The notes under the pieces: generated by a model
Seen by the model: the letters and a program-made list of their open reading frames with translations, nothing else
Databases searched by the model: none
What the model was told of the DNA's origin: nothing
Shown: piece after piece, positions 24,139 to 31,440 of the stretch
Layout of the letters: each line of letters starts with the position of its first letter
How positions within the stretch are numbered: position 1 is the stretch's first letter
NCBI GenBank assembly: GCA_016296655.1
Contig: JAEDIW010000033.1
Span: 1-31,490, forward strand
Direction: 5' to 3'
DNA length: 31,490 nucleotides
DNA from: Treponema sp.
GTDB lineage: Bacteria; Spirochaetota; Spirochaetia; Treponematales; Treponemataceae
Program-made: the position numbers and the translations under genes

Positions 24139-25080
24139 ATGGCAAACAAAATCACAATTATCGGAGCGGGGCAGGTTGGTTCAACCATAGCATTTGAACT
24201 TACCGTAAAAGGCATTGCATCTGAAGTTGTATTGATTGACATCGATACAAAAAGGGCAATGGGCGAAGCTATGGATATCCGTCAGGGAACTCCATTTCTT
24301 GACCCTGTAAACATTCATGACGGTTCTTACGAAGATGCAAAAAATTCTGACGTTGTAATTGTCACATCTGGTGTTGCACGGAAACCAGGACAGACACGTC
24401 TTGATCTTGCTCAGACAAACGTAAATATCATGAAGAGCATCATTCCTCAGATTACAAAGGCTGCTCCAGATGCCATCTATATCATAGTTGCAAATCCTGT
24501 CGACATTCTTACATATCAGTTTGTAAAAACATCAGGAATTCCTTCAAACCGTATTATCGGTTCAGGAACAATGCTTGATACTGCACGTCTTAGAGCACGC
24601 ATTGCAGAAATTTATCAGCTTGCCCAGCACAATGTGCATGCATACGTTTTTGGAGAACACGGAGACTCTTCATTCGTACCATGGTCATTGGCAAATGTAG
24701 CAACAATTCCGGTTGACAAATATCATGAATCTTTTGCAGGCAAAGATTTTCAGCCTATAAATCACGAAGAAGTTGAAACTTATGTTCGTAAATCTGGCGG
24801 CGTAATCATTGAAGCAAAAAGATGTACAAATTACGCAATTGCAGCAACAACTTCACATTTGTGCGACTGCATCAACAATGCAACTGATACAACTTTGACA
24901 GTTTCTTCCATGATGAATGGTGAATATGGCATTTCTGATGTATGTCTGTCCATCCTTTCTGTTGTGGGACGAAATGGTCTTACAGGCCGCCTGATTACAC
25001 CTCTTACAGATGTTGAACTTGCAGCTCTCCGCCATAGTGCAGACTGCCTCAAGGCAACAATCGAACAGCTTGAATTCTAA
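24139..25080 (+). CDS. ldh: L-lactate dehydrogenase
   Basis: Reduces pyruvate to L-lactate with NADH, the redox-balancing step of fermentation; 313 residues, cytoplasmic. NAD-binding GAGQVG (9-14) is followed by an acidic end of strand beta-2 (IDID, 33-36). The active-site loop ARKPGQTR has Q85 at the specificity position, where malate dehydrogenases have Arg, so lactate/pyruvate is the substrate. Substrate-binding R150 (DTARLR) and catalytic H174 (GEHGD) are present. R152 and H167 correspond to the two residues that bind fructose-1,6-bisphosphate in Bacillus LDH, so allosteric activation is likely. A monocistronic gene with its own promoter and terminator. Confidence 0.95.
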   Translation: MANKITIIGAGQVGSTIAFELTVKGIASEVVLIDIDTKRAMGEAMDIRQGTPFLDPVNIHDGSYEDAKNSDVVIVTSGVARKPGQTRLDLAQTNVNIMKSIIPQITKAAPDAIYIIVANPVDILTYQFVKTSGIPSNRIIGSGTMLDTARLRARIAEIYQLAQHNVHAYVFGEHGDSSFVPWSLANVATIPVDKYHESFAGKDFQPINHEEVETYVRKSGGVIIEAKRCTNYAIAATTSHLCDCINNATDTTLTVSSMMNGEYGISDVCLSILSVVGRNGLTGRLITPLTDVELAALRHSADCLKATIEQLEF

Positions 25081-25140
25081 GCGGTTCAGGCATTTTTACT
25101 TCAGTTTGCCGGCCCTTACTTTTAGTTATAGTTAGAGTTT

Positions 25141-25175
25141 AGCGTCTTCTTTTTACGGAAGGCGCTTTTTTTTTT
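25141..25175 (+). terminator. Rho-independent terminator after ldh
   Basis: AGCGTCTTC (25141-25149) pairs with GAAGGCGCT (25158-25166), nine pairs with one wobble around an eight-base loop, followed by about ten Ts. Confidence 0.87.
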
Positions 25176-25184
25176 ATTTTTTTA

Positions 25185-25213
25185 TTGCCGATTGTGCTGT
25201 TTTTTTATATCTT
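25185..25213 (+). promoter_or_regulatory. Candidate groEL promoter
   Basis: TTGCCG (25185-25190), 17 bases, TATCTT (25208-25213). The match is moderate. No CIRCE element (TTAGCACTC-N9-GAGTGCTAA) is seen anywhere between the ldh terminator and groEL. A GNRA-capped mini-hairpin GTCC-GAAA-GGAC (25234-25245) lies in the leader, ten bases before the AGGAG ribosome site (25256-25260). Confidence 0.45.
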
Positions 25214-25267
25214 TATTAGTAACGCAAATAAATGTCCGAAAGGACTTTTGATAATAGGAGTTTTTAA

Positions 25268-26899
25268 ATGGCTAAACAGTTATTATTTAGCGAAGAAGCT
25301 CGTGCAAAGCTTCTTGCTGGTGCAGAACAAATCGCAAAAGCTGTAAAAACAACACTTGGTCCATGTGGTCGTATGGTTATGTTGGACAAGAAATATGGTG
25401 CTCCGACTATTACAAAAGACGGTGTAACAGTTGCAAAAGACATCGAATTAGAAGATCCGTATGAAAACATGGGTGCTCAGTTTGTAAAGGAAGTTGCTTC
25501 CAAGACAAATGATGACGCAGGTGACGGAACAACAACAGCAACAGTTCTTTCCTATGCTTTTGTACGCGAAGGACTGAAAGCTGTAGCAGCTGGCATGCAG
25601 CCAATCGGTGTAAAACGTGGTATGGACAAGGCTGTAAAAATCGCCATTGAAGAGGTTCGTAAGAATTCTCGTGCTGTAAAAAGCGAAGCTGACATTACAA
25701 ACATTGCAACAATTTCTGCAAACAATGACCCTGAAATCGGTAAGCTGCTTGCTGATGCAATCGCAAAAGTTGGTAAAGACGGTGTAATCACTGTAGAAGA
25801 AGCTAAGAACATGGAAATGACTGTTGATACTGTTGAAGGTATGCAGTTTGACCGTGGATACATTTCTTCATATTTTGTAACAGACCGCGAAGCAATGGAA
25901 GCTTCTTATGAAGATGCTTTTGTTCTTATTTACGACAAAAAGATTTCTACAATGAAAGATTTGCTGCCTTTGCTTGAAAAAGTTGCAAATGCAGGTCGTG
26001 CTCTTGTAATCATTGCAGAAGATGTTGATGGAGAAGCCCTTACAACTTTGGTATTGAACACAATTCGTGGAACAATCAAATGCTGTGCTGTCAAGGCTCC
26101 TGGTTTTGGCGATCGCAGAAAGGATATGCTTCAGGACATCGCAATTCTTACAGGCGGTACAGTAGTTTCTGAAGAAGTTGGACTTAAACTTGAAACTGCT
26201 GACATTTCTGTTCTTGGTCAGGCAAAATCTGTAAAGATTGACAAGGACAATACAACAATCGTTGGCGGTGCTGGCGACAAGGCTGCAATTTCTTCCCGCG
26301 TTGAAGAAATCAAACATGCAATTGAAAAATCTACTTCAAGCTACGACAAAGAACAGCTGCAGAAACGTCTTGCAAAACTTTCAGGCGGTGTTGCTGTAAT
26401 CAATGTTGGTGCTGACACAGAAACTGAAATGAAGGAAAAGAAATTCCGCATTGAAGATACTATTGCTGCTACTCGTGCTGCTTTGGAAGAAGGTATTGTT
26501 CCAGGCGGTGGCGTTGCACTCATTCAGGCTGCAAAAGCTCTTGAAACAATTCCTGCTGAGCTTACAGAAGATGAAAAAGTTGGTTTCAAGCTGGTTCGCC
26601 GCGCTCTTGAAGAACCAATGCGCCAGATTGCTGACAATGCAGGTCTTGACGGTGCTGTAATTGCTGACCGTGCAAAAAATGAAAAAGCAGGTGTAGGATT
26701 TAATGCTTACACTGGCGAGTGGGTAAACATGGTTGAAGCAGGTATCATTGACCCTGCTAAAGTTACATGTTCAGCTCTTCGCAATGCTGCTTCAATTGCA
26801 GGAACAATGCTTACAACTGAATGTGCTGTAACTGACATTCCTGAACCACCTGCTGCTGCTCCTGCAGCTCCGGCTGGCGGAATGGGCGGAATGTACTAA
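25268..26899 (+). CDS. groEL: Chaperonin GroEL (60-kDa, Hsp60)
   Basis: ATP-driven folding chaperone of 543 residues assembling into a double seven-membered ring in the cytoplasm. The ATP site has LGPCGRMVMLDKKYGAP (30-46), TKDGVTVAKDIEL (49-61) and DDAGDGTTTATVL (82-94). VKAPGFGDRRK marks the apical domain and LEEGIVPGGGVAL the second equatorial part. The C-terminus ends in the usual GGM tail, GGMGGMY. Length and landmarks are normal, with no breaks. AGGAG sits seven bases before ATG. No groES gene precedes or follows, so the co-chaperonin must be encoded elsewhere, as in other treponemes. The gene is flanked by terminators on both sides and so is monocistronic. Confidence 0.97.
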   Translation: MAKQLLFSEEARAKLLAGAEQIAKAVKTTLGPCGRMVMLDKKYGAPTITKDGVTVAKDIELEDPYENMGAQFVKEVASKTNDDAGDGTTTATVLSYAFVREGLKAVAAGMQPIGVKRGMDKAVKIAIEEVRKNSRAVKSEADITNIATISANNDPEIGKLLADAIAKVGKDGVITVEEAKNMEMTVDTVEGMQFDRGYISSYFVTDREAMEASYEDAFVLIYDKKISTMKDLLPLLEKVANAGRALVIIAEDVDGEALTTLVLNTIRGTIKCCAVKAPGFGDRRKDMLQDIAILTGGTVVSEEVGLKLETADISVLGQAKSVKIDKDNTTIVGGAGDKAAISSRVEEIKHAIEKSTSSYDKEQLQKRLAKLSGGVAVINVGADTETEMKEKKFRIEDTIAATRAALEEGIVPGGGVALIQAAKALETIPAELTEDEKVGFKLVRRALEEPMRQIADNAGLDGAVIADRAKNEKAGVGFNAYTGEWVNMVEAGIIDPAKVTCSALRNAASIAGTMLTTECAVTDIPEPPAAAPAAPAGGMGGMY

Positions 26900-26965
26900 T
26901 TCTGGCTTTTCGCTGAAACTTTTTGAAAATCAGCCTGAATCTTTACGGTTCGCCCTGAATGAAAT

Positions 26966-27018
26966 GCCTGTCTTTTCCAGAAAAATCATTTAGCTGGAAG
27001 AGTTCAGGCTTTTTTTTT
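26966..27018 (+). terminator. Rho-independent terminator after groEL
   Basis: GCCTG (26966-26970) pairs with CAGGC (27005-27009), and the inner arms CTTTTCCAG and CTGGAAGAG pair with one wobble; nine Ts follow. Confidence 0.85.
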
Positions 27019-27028
27019 CAGACATTTT

Positions 27029-27057
27029 TTGTAAAAAGCAGTAAACTGTGATAGAAT
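27029..27057 (+). promoter_or_regulatory. Promoter of the Pmp3-like small gene
   Basis: TTGTAA (27029-27034), 17 bases, TAGAAT (27052-27057), about 35 bases before the ribosome site GGGAG and 43 before ATG. It lies right behind the groEL terminator, so the small gene has its own transcript. Confidence 0.6.
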
Positions 27058-27099
27058 TCCGCTCATGTGTGAAATTTAAATTTATGTAGGGAGATTAAG

Positions 27100-27249
27100 A
27101 TGAGCTTTTTACGTGCTTTGGTCTGTATTTTGTGTCCGCCACTTGCCGTTCTTGACAAAGGCTGCGGTTCTGTGTTGATTACTTTGATTTTGACTTGTGT
27201 CGGCTGGATTCCAGGAGTTATAGCTGCTATAATTTTCTGCAAAAAATAG
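27100..27249 (+). CDS. Pmp3/YqaE family (UPF0057) small membrane protein
   Basis: A 49-residue hydrophobic protein: a short start (MSFLRALVCIL), the family mark CPPLAVLDKGCG (12-23), a first helix before it, and a second segment LITLILTCVGWIPGVIAAIIF with the G-W-x-PG-x-x-A pattern typical of Pmp3/YqaE. Family members sit in the inner membrane with two helices and are often stress-induced (salt, cold, low pH); yeast Pmp3 affects membrane potential. GGGAG lies six bases before ATG and a good promoter precedes it. It lies between the groEL terminator and the convergent HAD gene. Its small size makes it easy to miss. Confidence 0.88.
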   Translation: MSFLRALVCILCPPLAVLDKGCGSVLITLILTCVGWIPGVIAAIIFCKK

Positions 27250-27282
27250 CAGCCCGTGAAGATTCACTTATAGTAAAAATTA

Positions 27283-27984
27283 TCAGCAGGGATTAGAATC
27301 TTGTGCTGGTGGCAAAAATCCTTCAAGCCCGTCAATTTTTGGCGGAATTCCTACCATTTCCTGTAAGATTTCAAAATCAAGTTCTGTAAAATCGTCAGCT
27401 GTAAGGTCTGCAAGTTCAATTATTGACTGACGGCTGTTTGTTGTTGCAAGTCCTATTACTTTACAGCCTGCTGAACGTCCTGATTTCAGACCGTTGAAAG
27501 AATCTTCAAAAACAAGGCAGTTTTCCGGCTTGCATCCGCATTTTTCCGCTGCAAGAAGATATGGTTCAGGATCTGGCTTGCTTTTTGAAAAATCTTCTTC
27601 GGTAAGAATAAAATTGAACAGTTCATTAAATTCTGCATGCTTTTTGCAGACAAATTCCATCTTTTTTGCATTTGAACTTGTAACAATACAGGTTTTTATA
27701 CCTTTGAGCTTCAATTCTTCAAGAAATTCCCTTGCGCCTGGAATATATTCCAGAGACATTTCTTCTTCAAATGATTTAAGTTTTGCAAGAATTTCATCAT
27801 GCTTGTCTTTTATGCCGCCAAAAAAGTTGTCCATAATAAATCCAAGCGTATTTCCCTTAATTTTCAAACAAATTTGCCAGTCGCCCAGATATTCACGGCA
27901 AATTTCTCCCCAGAATTTTGAATACTGATGTTCTGTGTTTAAAACCACACCATCTAAATCAAAAAGGCATGCTGTTTCTTTCAT
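27283..27984 (-). CDS. HAD-superfamily hydrolase (beta-phosphoglucomutase-like subfamily)
   Basis: Phosphatase or phosphomutase of 233 residues. Motif I DLDGV holds nucleophile D9 and D11; motif II is TSSNAKK; motif III uses the lysine of SKSKPDP; motif IV is VFEDSFNG. A helical cap (about 20-85) places it in the subfamily with YcjU/GS1-type sugar phosphatases. The substrate is unknown. The start at 27984 is preferred because GGGAG lies seven bases upstream. An in-frame ATG at 27996 belongs to the repeat. The ribosome site itself is the end of family 1 repeat copy C, as it is for arsR. The protein runs about 20 residues beyond the usual domain end (IPPKIDGLEGFLPPAQDSNPC), without recognisable features. 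Confidence 0.87.
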   Translation of the reverse strand: MKETACLFDLDGVVLNTEHQYSKFWGEICREYLGDWQICLKIKGNTLGFIMDNFFGGIKDKHDEILAKLKSFEEEMSLEYIPGAREFLEELKLKGIKTCIVTSSNAKKMEFVCKKHAEFNELFNFILTEEDFSKSKPDPEPYLLAAEKCGCKPENCLVFEDSFNGLKSGRSAGCKVIGLATTNSRQSIIELADLTADDFTELDFEILQEMVGIPPKIDGLEGFLPPAQDSNPC

Positions 27985-27989
27985 AAAAT

Positions 27990-28219
27990 CTCCCATAAAA
28001 AGTCAAGAAGATTGTTTCAACAATCGATTGACTTTTTACGCTGTTCCGTAATGTAATGAGGAACAGCAGTTCAATACGACCGGTCAAGGCACGCTTCGCT
28101 CAAGGCCTTGACTCGCTCGTTTTCAGGGATTGTATTAACCCCTGAATAATAAGTTTGCAACGCAAACTTCAGGTAAGATAAAGCCGCATTATTTTAGCGG
28201 TTTTATCTTACACTCCTGT
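27990..28219. repeat. Mosaic palindromic repeat family 1, copy C (230 bp)
   Basis: Starts with the same 82-base left block as copy B: H1 27997-28037; H2 GCTGTTCC 28040-28047 with GGAACAGC 28060-28067. Then the block 28073-28149 is the inverse complement of 6461-6537 with one difference. Next come H3, AAGTTTGC-aac-GCAAACTT (28151-28169), and a long hairpin 28173-28182/28202-28211 with inner CCGC/GCGG, which replaces H4 of copy B. It ends TTACACTCCTGT (28208-28219), the same right end as copy B. The gap 27985-28259 holds nothing else. Confidence 0.92.
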
Positions 28220-28259
28220 AAAAATACCGCCCTTGTGGCTCTTCATGGATGGCTCAAAA

Positions 28260-28919
28260 CTATCTGTTGTGAAAGACCAGTCCAAGTTTTGGCATAAATC
28301 CAAGGTTTGTTAAAATTCCTGATTCAGAATAGTAAACTGCTGTTGAACCGCCTGCTGAACATTCCCTCCTTGAACTTCCTCTAAAGTCATAGGTAAGGTT
28401 TGCTCCGATATAAGTGCAGATTTTTCTTGTAAGCTTCAGTTCGCCTTGAATAAAAGCTCCAATTCCAAACATTTTGGAGGTAGTTTCAATGTTTGTAACT
28501 GAACTGTAATTCAGTTTGTAATGAAAGCCTACTCCAAATGGCACGTACCATAATGCTGATTCATAGGCCCGAAAATATGCTCCTGCCTGAATTTCTGAAG
28601 TCCATATTGAAGAATAATCTGAACGTTTTTCATGGAATGTTATGCTGGAACGCTTTTCTGTAATTTTTTGGGGTTGAGAAAAATTAACTTGTGCATACAG
28701 TCCGAACGGAAGGGCAAAGGGTTTGAATCTTACCTGAATTTCACCGCCTGTTGCAGATGAAGTAATTGTTTTTGAAGTATTGTTCCAGTCATTTATTTCT
28801 AATGCGAATGGAACTGTAACGGCTGTACAGATGGCAATTTCATCCGAGTTTTTGAAGCTTACTCCAAAAATATTAGTCATGCAAAAGACTACAGATAGAA
28901 TTAAAATAACTTTTTTCAT
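28260..28919 (-). CDS. Predicted outer-membrane beta-barrel-type protein, unknown function
   Basis: Exported protein of 219 residues with a signal peptide (about 1-19, MKKVILILSVVFCMTNIFG). The mature part alternates hydrophobic and polar residues in many short strands, and aromatic residues are frequent near strand ends (for example FKPFALPFGLYAQVNF, YVPFGVGFHYKLNY, MFGIGAFIQGELKL, YIGANLTYDF, NLGFMPKLGLVF). This fits an eight- to ten-stranded outer-membrane barrel like the small Treponema porin-like proteins (DUF2715 type), though no named family is certain. The start has AGGA eight bases upstream. It lies 37 bases behind the methyltransferase gene on the same strand, so the two may be co-transcribed. 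Confidence 0.65.
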   Translation of the reverse strand: MKKVILILSVVFCMTNIFGVSFKNSDEIAICTAVTVPFALEINDWNNTSKTITSSATGGEIQVRFKPFALPFGLYAQVNFSQPQKITEKRSSITFHEKRSDYSSIWTSEIQAGAYFRAYESALWYVPFGVGFHYKLNYSSVTNIETTSKMFGIGAFIQGELKLTRKICTYIGANLTYDFRGSSRRECSAGGSTAVYYSESGILTNLGFMPKLGLVFHNR

Positions 28920-28956
28920 AAAATTTTCCTGTTTTGTTTACTTTTAGTCTTTAAAT

Positions 28957-29721
28957 TTATTTTTTTGCAACAACAACCATGGTTCTTGCGTTCTGGTCAT
29001 AGGGAGAAAAATCAAAATCTCCGTAAACTTCTGCTGAAGAAAACCCTGCCTGAATCATCATTTTTTTCAGTTCAGCGCCAGAATAAAGCCTCTGTACAAA
29101 TTCATGCTCAAAGCGTTTTCCTGTTTCATTGTCAATTAAAATCCATTTTGAACGAAGGCCTTCCCATGCTCCTTCAACTGAAAACTGGGTTAAAACAGTC
29201 TGTCCTTCCCGTTCAAACCATTCTCCTTCTGTAAAATAAAGAATTGCAGTTTCCCTGCTTGTACATTCAAGTATAAATGTTCCGCCGTCTTTTATGGCTG
29301 CTGCAATATTTTTCAAAATGGCAAAATCTTCTTCTACTGTGTCGCAGTATCCGAATGAAGTGTAAACATTGCAGGCTGCATCAAATTTTTTTTCAGTTTG
29401 GAAAGTTCGTAAATCTGCTTTTACAAGGTTAAGATTTACACCTTCATCGGCGGCTGTTTCTGCAGCAGCATCGAGTTCATCCTGAATTATGTCAACACCT
29501 GTAACGTCCAGACCCAGTAGTGCCAGTTCAACGGCAATCCGTCCAGGGCCGCAGCCTGCTTCAAGAATTGAACATCCTTCCTTTAAATCTGCTATGCGGC
29601 AAAGGCGTTTTGCAACAGCCGGTGCTTCTGCCCATCTCTGTGAGTCAAACATGATTGGCCCGAATTTCAGCCAGAAATCATCATTTTCAAACCATTGTTT
29701 TTTCTGTTTCAATGTACCCAT
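28957..29721 (-). CDS. SAM-dependent methyltransferase (class I)
   Basis: Protein of 254 residues with a Rossmann methyltransferase core. Motif I EAGCGPG (54-60), then GVDIIQDEL with the acidic D77 that binds the SAM ribose, a motif-II-like VKADLRTF and YTSFGYCDTVEEDFAIL. The FILECTSRETAILYF and QRLYSGAELKKMMIQAGFSSAEVYGDFD parts are typical of small-molecule (UbiE/Methyltransf_25-type) enzymes rather than DNA or rRNA enzymes. The substrate is unknown. AGGA lies seven bases before ATG. On its strand it is the first gene of the 29721-28260 pair and is divergent from the DeoR-type regulator. Confidence 0.82.
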   Translation of the reverse strand: MGTLKQKKQWFENDDFWLKFGPIMFDSQRWAEAPAVAKRLCRIADLKEGCSILEAGCGPGRIAVELALLGLDVTGVDIIQDELDAAAETAADEGVNLNLVKADLRTFQTEKKFDAACNVYTSFGYCDTVEEDFAILKNIAAAIKDGGTFILECTSRETAILYFTEGEWFEREGQTVLTQFSVEGAWEGLRSKWILIDNETGKRFEHEFVQRLYSGAELKKMMIQAGFSSAEVYGDFDFSPYDQNARTMVVVAKK

Positions 29722-29783
29722 CTTTTTTTCCTAAAAAGAGTATATCATATTTGCATAAAGAAATAAGGTGATATTGAAAGAAT

Positions 29784-29862
29784 TTGACAAACAGGTTCAA
29801 TTTTTAAGTTAAATTGGCCGAGAAATGACTTCATTGACAACACTGATATTTTAGTTTACCCT
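29784..29862 (+). promoter_or_regulatory. Candidate promoter region of the DeoR-type regulator
   Basis: Two TTGACA boxes (29784-29789 and 29834-29839) lie in the divergent gap. The second is followed after 17 bases by a poor TACCCT. On the opposite strand a TATACT box (about 29746-29741) may serve the methyltransferase. None of these is strong enough to be certain. Confidence 0.3.
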
Positions 29863-29887
29863 TTAAAATCGATAATTAGGATGAAAT

Positions 29888-30652
29888 ATGATACCAGCTC
29901 AGCGCCAGCAGCAGATTTTAACATTGATTAGAAGTACAGGTCACGTTCAGGTGAGTTCACTTGCCAAATCATTTGGTGTGAGCGAACTGACGATTCGCAG
30001 GGATTTAAAACTTTTGAGTGACAATGGCCTTTTGAGTAGACGTTTTGGCGGTGCTGTCCTTGAAAAGACTTCCCGACACGAAATAGATTATTCTGAAAAA
30101 ATTTCTGAATTCCGTGAACAGAAAGTTGCAATTGGAGCAAAGGCTGCCGAGCTTGTAGACGAAGGTGACATTATTTTTGTGAATGGCGGAAGTACGACGG
30201 TAAGCGTCATTGAATCCCTGCTAAAAACCAACAAAAAAATCACGATTATTACGAACAATGTTGATATCATCCGTTTTTTGAACAAGGATGAAAATGCAAC
30301 GGTGATTTTTACAGGCGGTGTGTTCCGTGCAAAGTCCAGAAGCATGAGTGGTTCGCTGTCTTCGCCTTTAATGCAGAATATTTGGGCCAGCAAAAGTTTT
30401 ATAGGCGTGGATGGTTTTTCCATAAAGCACGGGCTTACGTTCAATGTTTATGAAGAATCCCTTACTACACAGACGATGATTGAGCGGACAAACGGCAAGG
30501 TTTATGCTGTTACTGCAGGAAATAAAATCAACGTTGTGTGCAATTTTAAGGCTGTTGATGTAGGTCGCATTGATGCTGTAGTTACAGACGGAGTTGGCGG
30601 GCAGCTTCTTGAAAATGAACCTTTTTCACCAGAAATTATCGTTGCCGACTGA
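29888..30652 (+). CDS. DeoR-family transcriptional regulator
   Basis: DNA-binding repressor of 254 residues. The N-terminal winged helix has IPAQRQQQIL and a recognition segment VSSLAKSFGVSELTIRRDLKLL (about 22-43), the DeoR signature. The rest is the sugar-phosphate isomerase-like sensor: AAELVDEGDIIFVNGGST (about 90-107), ITIITNNVDI, FTGGVFR, SFIGVDGFSIKHGLTF and VTDG near the end. Such proteins usually sense a phosphorylated sugar and control sugar or nucleoside use. No sugar genes lie in the window, so the target is unknown; it may lie outside or be the gene itself. AGGA lies six bases before ATG. It is 11 bases ahead of the broken alkD-like gene. Confidence 0.9.
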   Translation: MIPAQRQQQILTLIRSTGHVQVSSLAKSFGVSELTIRRDLKLLSDNGLLSRRFGGAVLEKTSRHEIDYSEKISEFREQKVAIGAKAAELVDEGDIIFVNGGSTTVSVIESLLKTNKKITIITNNVDIIRFLNKDENATVIFTGGVFRAKSRSMSGSLSSPLMQNIWASKSFIGVDGFSIKHGLTFNVYEESLTTQTMIERTNGKVYAVTAGNKINVVCNFKAVDVGRIDAVVTDGVGGQLLENEPFSPEIIVAD

Positions 30653-30663
30653 AATTTTGGAAA

Positions 30664-31252
30664 ATGCTTGGTGAAATTCAAAATCTTTTAAAAGAAAATG
30701 TATGTGAAGCTCAGGCTCAAAAAATGTCTGCATACATGAAGGGACATTTTGCCTTTGCAGGAATTCCTCGTCTAAAGCTTTTAAAGCTTGCTGCACCAAT
30801 TTTTAAGGCTTCTGCAAAAAATCCTTTGGATTGGAATCTTGTTTTTGATTTGTGGCAGGAAGATTTTCGGGAGGCACAGTATATTGCCCTTGAATACATT
30901 GGCCGGCATCATAAGGAACTTGTTTCTTCGGACATTGACAATCTGAAATCTCTTATTGTGGAAAAATCCTGGTGGGAAACAGCAGATACGATTGACGGCT
31001 TTGTCGGTGAACTTGTGTTGAAAGATGAAAGTTTGAAAACCACGATGCTTGAATGGGCCTCTGACAGGAATTTATGGCTCAGGCGAGTCGCAATTGATTT
31101 TCAGCAGCGGTGAATTTTTTATAGATAAAGCAATAGGCTGGAGTTTAAGAGATTACAGCAAGGTTAATCCTGACTGGGTTCATAGCTTTCTTGAAAGATA
31201 TTCTGAAAAGCTTGCCCCTCTGAGTATAAGGGAAGCTGGAAAATATTTATAG
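30664..31252 (+). pseudogene. AlkD-like DNA-alkylation repair gene broken by an internal deletion/frameshift
   Basis: The first 149 codons (30664-31113) encode the HEAT-repeat alkylpurine-glycosylase fold: DWNLVFDLWQEDFREAQYIALEY, SWWETADTIDGFVGELV and WASDRNLWLRRVAI match AlkD-family helices. The frame then stops after IDFQQR. The missing C-terminal part continues at once in another frame (about 31095-31252): SSGEFFIDKAIGWSLRDYSKV, NPDWVHSF and LAPLSIREAGKYL, which is the normal AlkD ending. The family usually has about 20-25 residues (HQLxYKxKTDxxLL-like) between RRVAI and EFFI; these are absent. So a deletion, not a simple one-base slip, joined the halves out of frame. The protein is presumably non-functional, or only the N-terminal part is made. 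Confidence 0.8.
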
Positions 31253-31256
31253 GGAC

Positions 31257-31380
31257 GTGCTGATTAACACTTGAAGCGATTCCTCAGCACTTCCTGTCAA
31301 ATTGAGGTCTGTCCTAAAAGTAAAATTCATAGTGTCATTTTCGAATTTCGGCATGACAGAACTTATCAGTCAGCCCCATA
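31257..31380. repeat. Repeat family 2, copy 3
   Basis: Head GTGCTGATTAACACTTGAAG with inverted end TCAGCAC (31284-31290) starts five bases after the alkD-like stop. The inner block 31309-31369 is the inverse of that in copy 1. The 19 bases TTCATAGTGTCATTTTCGA (31326-31344) are the exact complement of 6694-6712, and GCATGACAGAACTTATCAG (31351-31369) that of 6623-6641. Confidence 0.8.
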
Positions 31381-31387
31381 TTAACGT

Positions 31388-31440
31388 ATGCGCTTTCGCG
31401 CATGCCTTGCCCCTTCCTTTGGTCGTGGCAAGGATTAGAC
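31388..31440. repeat. Hairpin pair with family 3 similarity at the window end
   Basis: ATGCGC-tttc-GCGCAT (31388-31403) is followed by CCTTGCC (31405-31411), which pairs with GGCAAGG (31427-31433). TCGTGGCAAGGAT (31423-31435) is the inverse of 15264-15276, and CCTTTGGT is shared with 15248-15255. No gene is seen to the end of the window at 31490. Confidence 0.5.

Noticed and set aside
25868..26317. 149-codon open frame antisense to groEL
   Set aside because: A shadow of a highly conserved gene; no family features.
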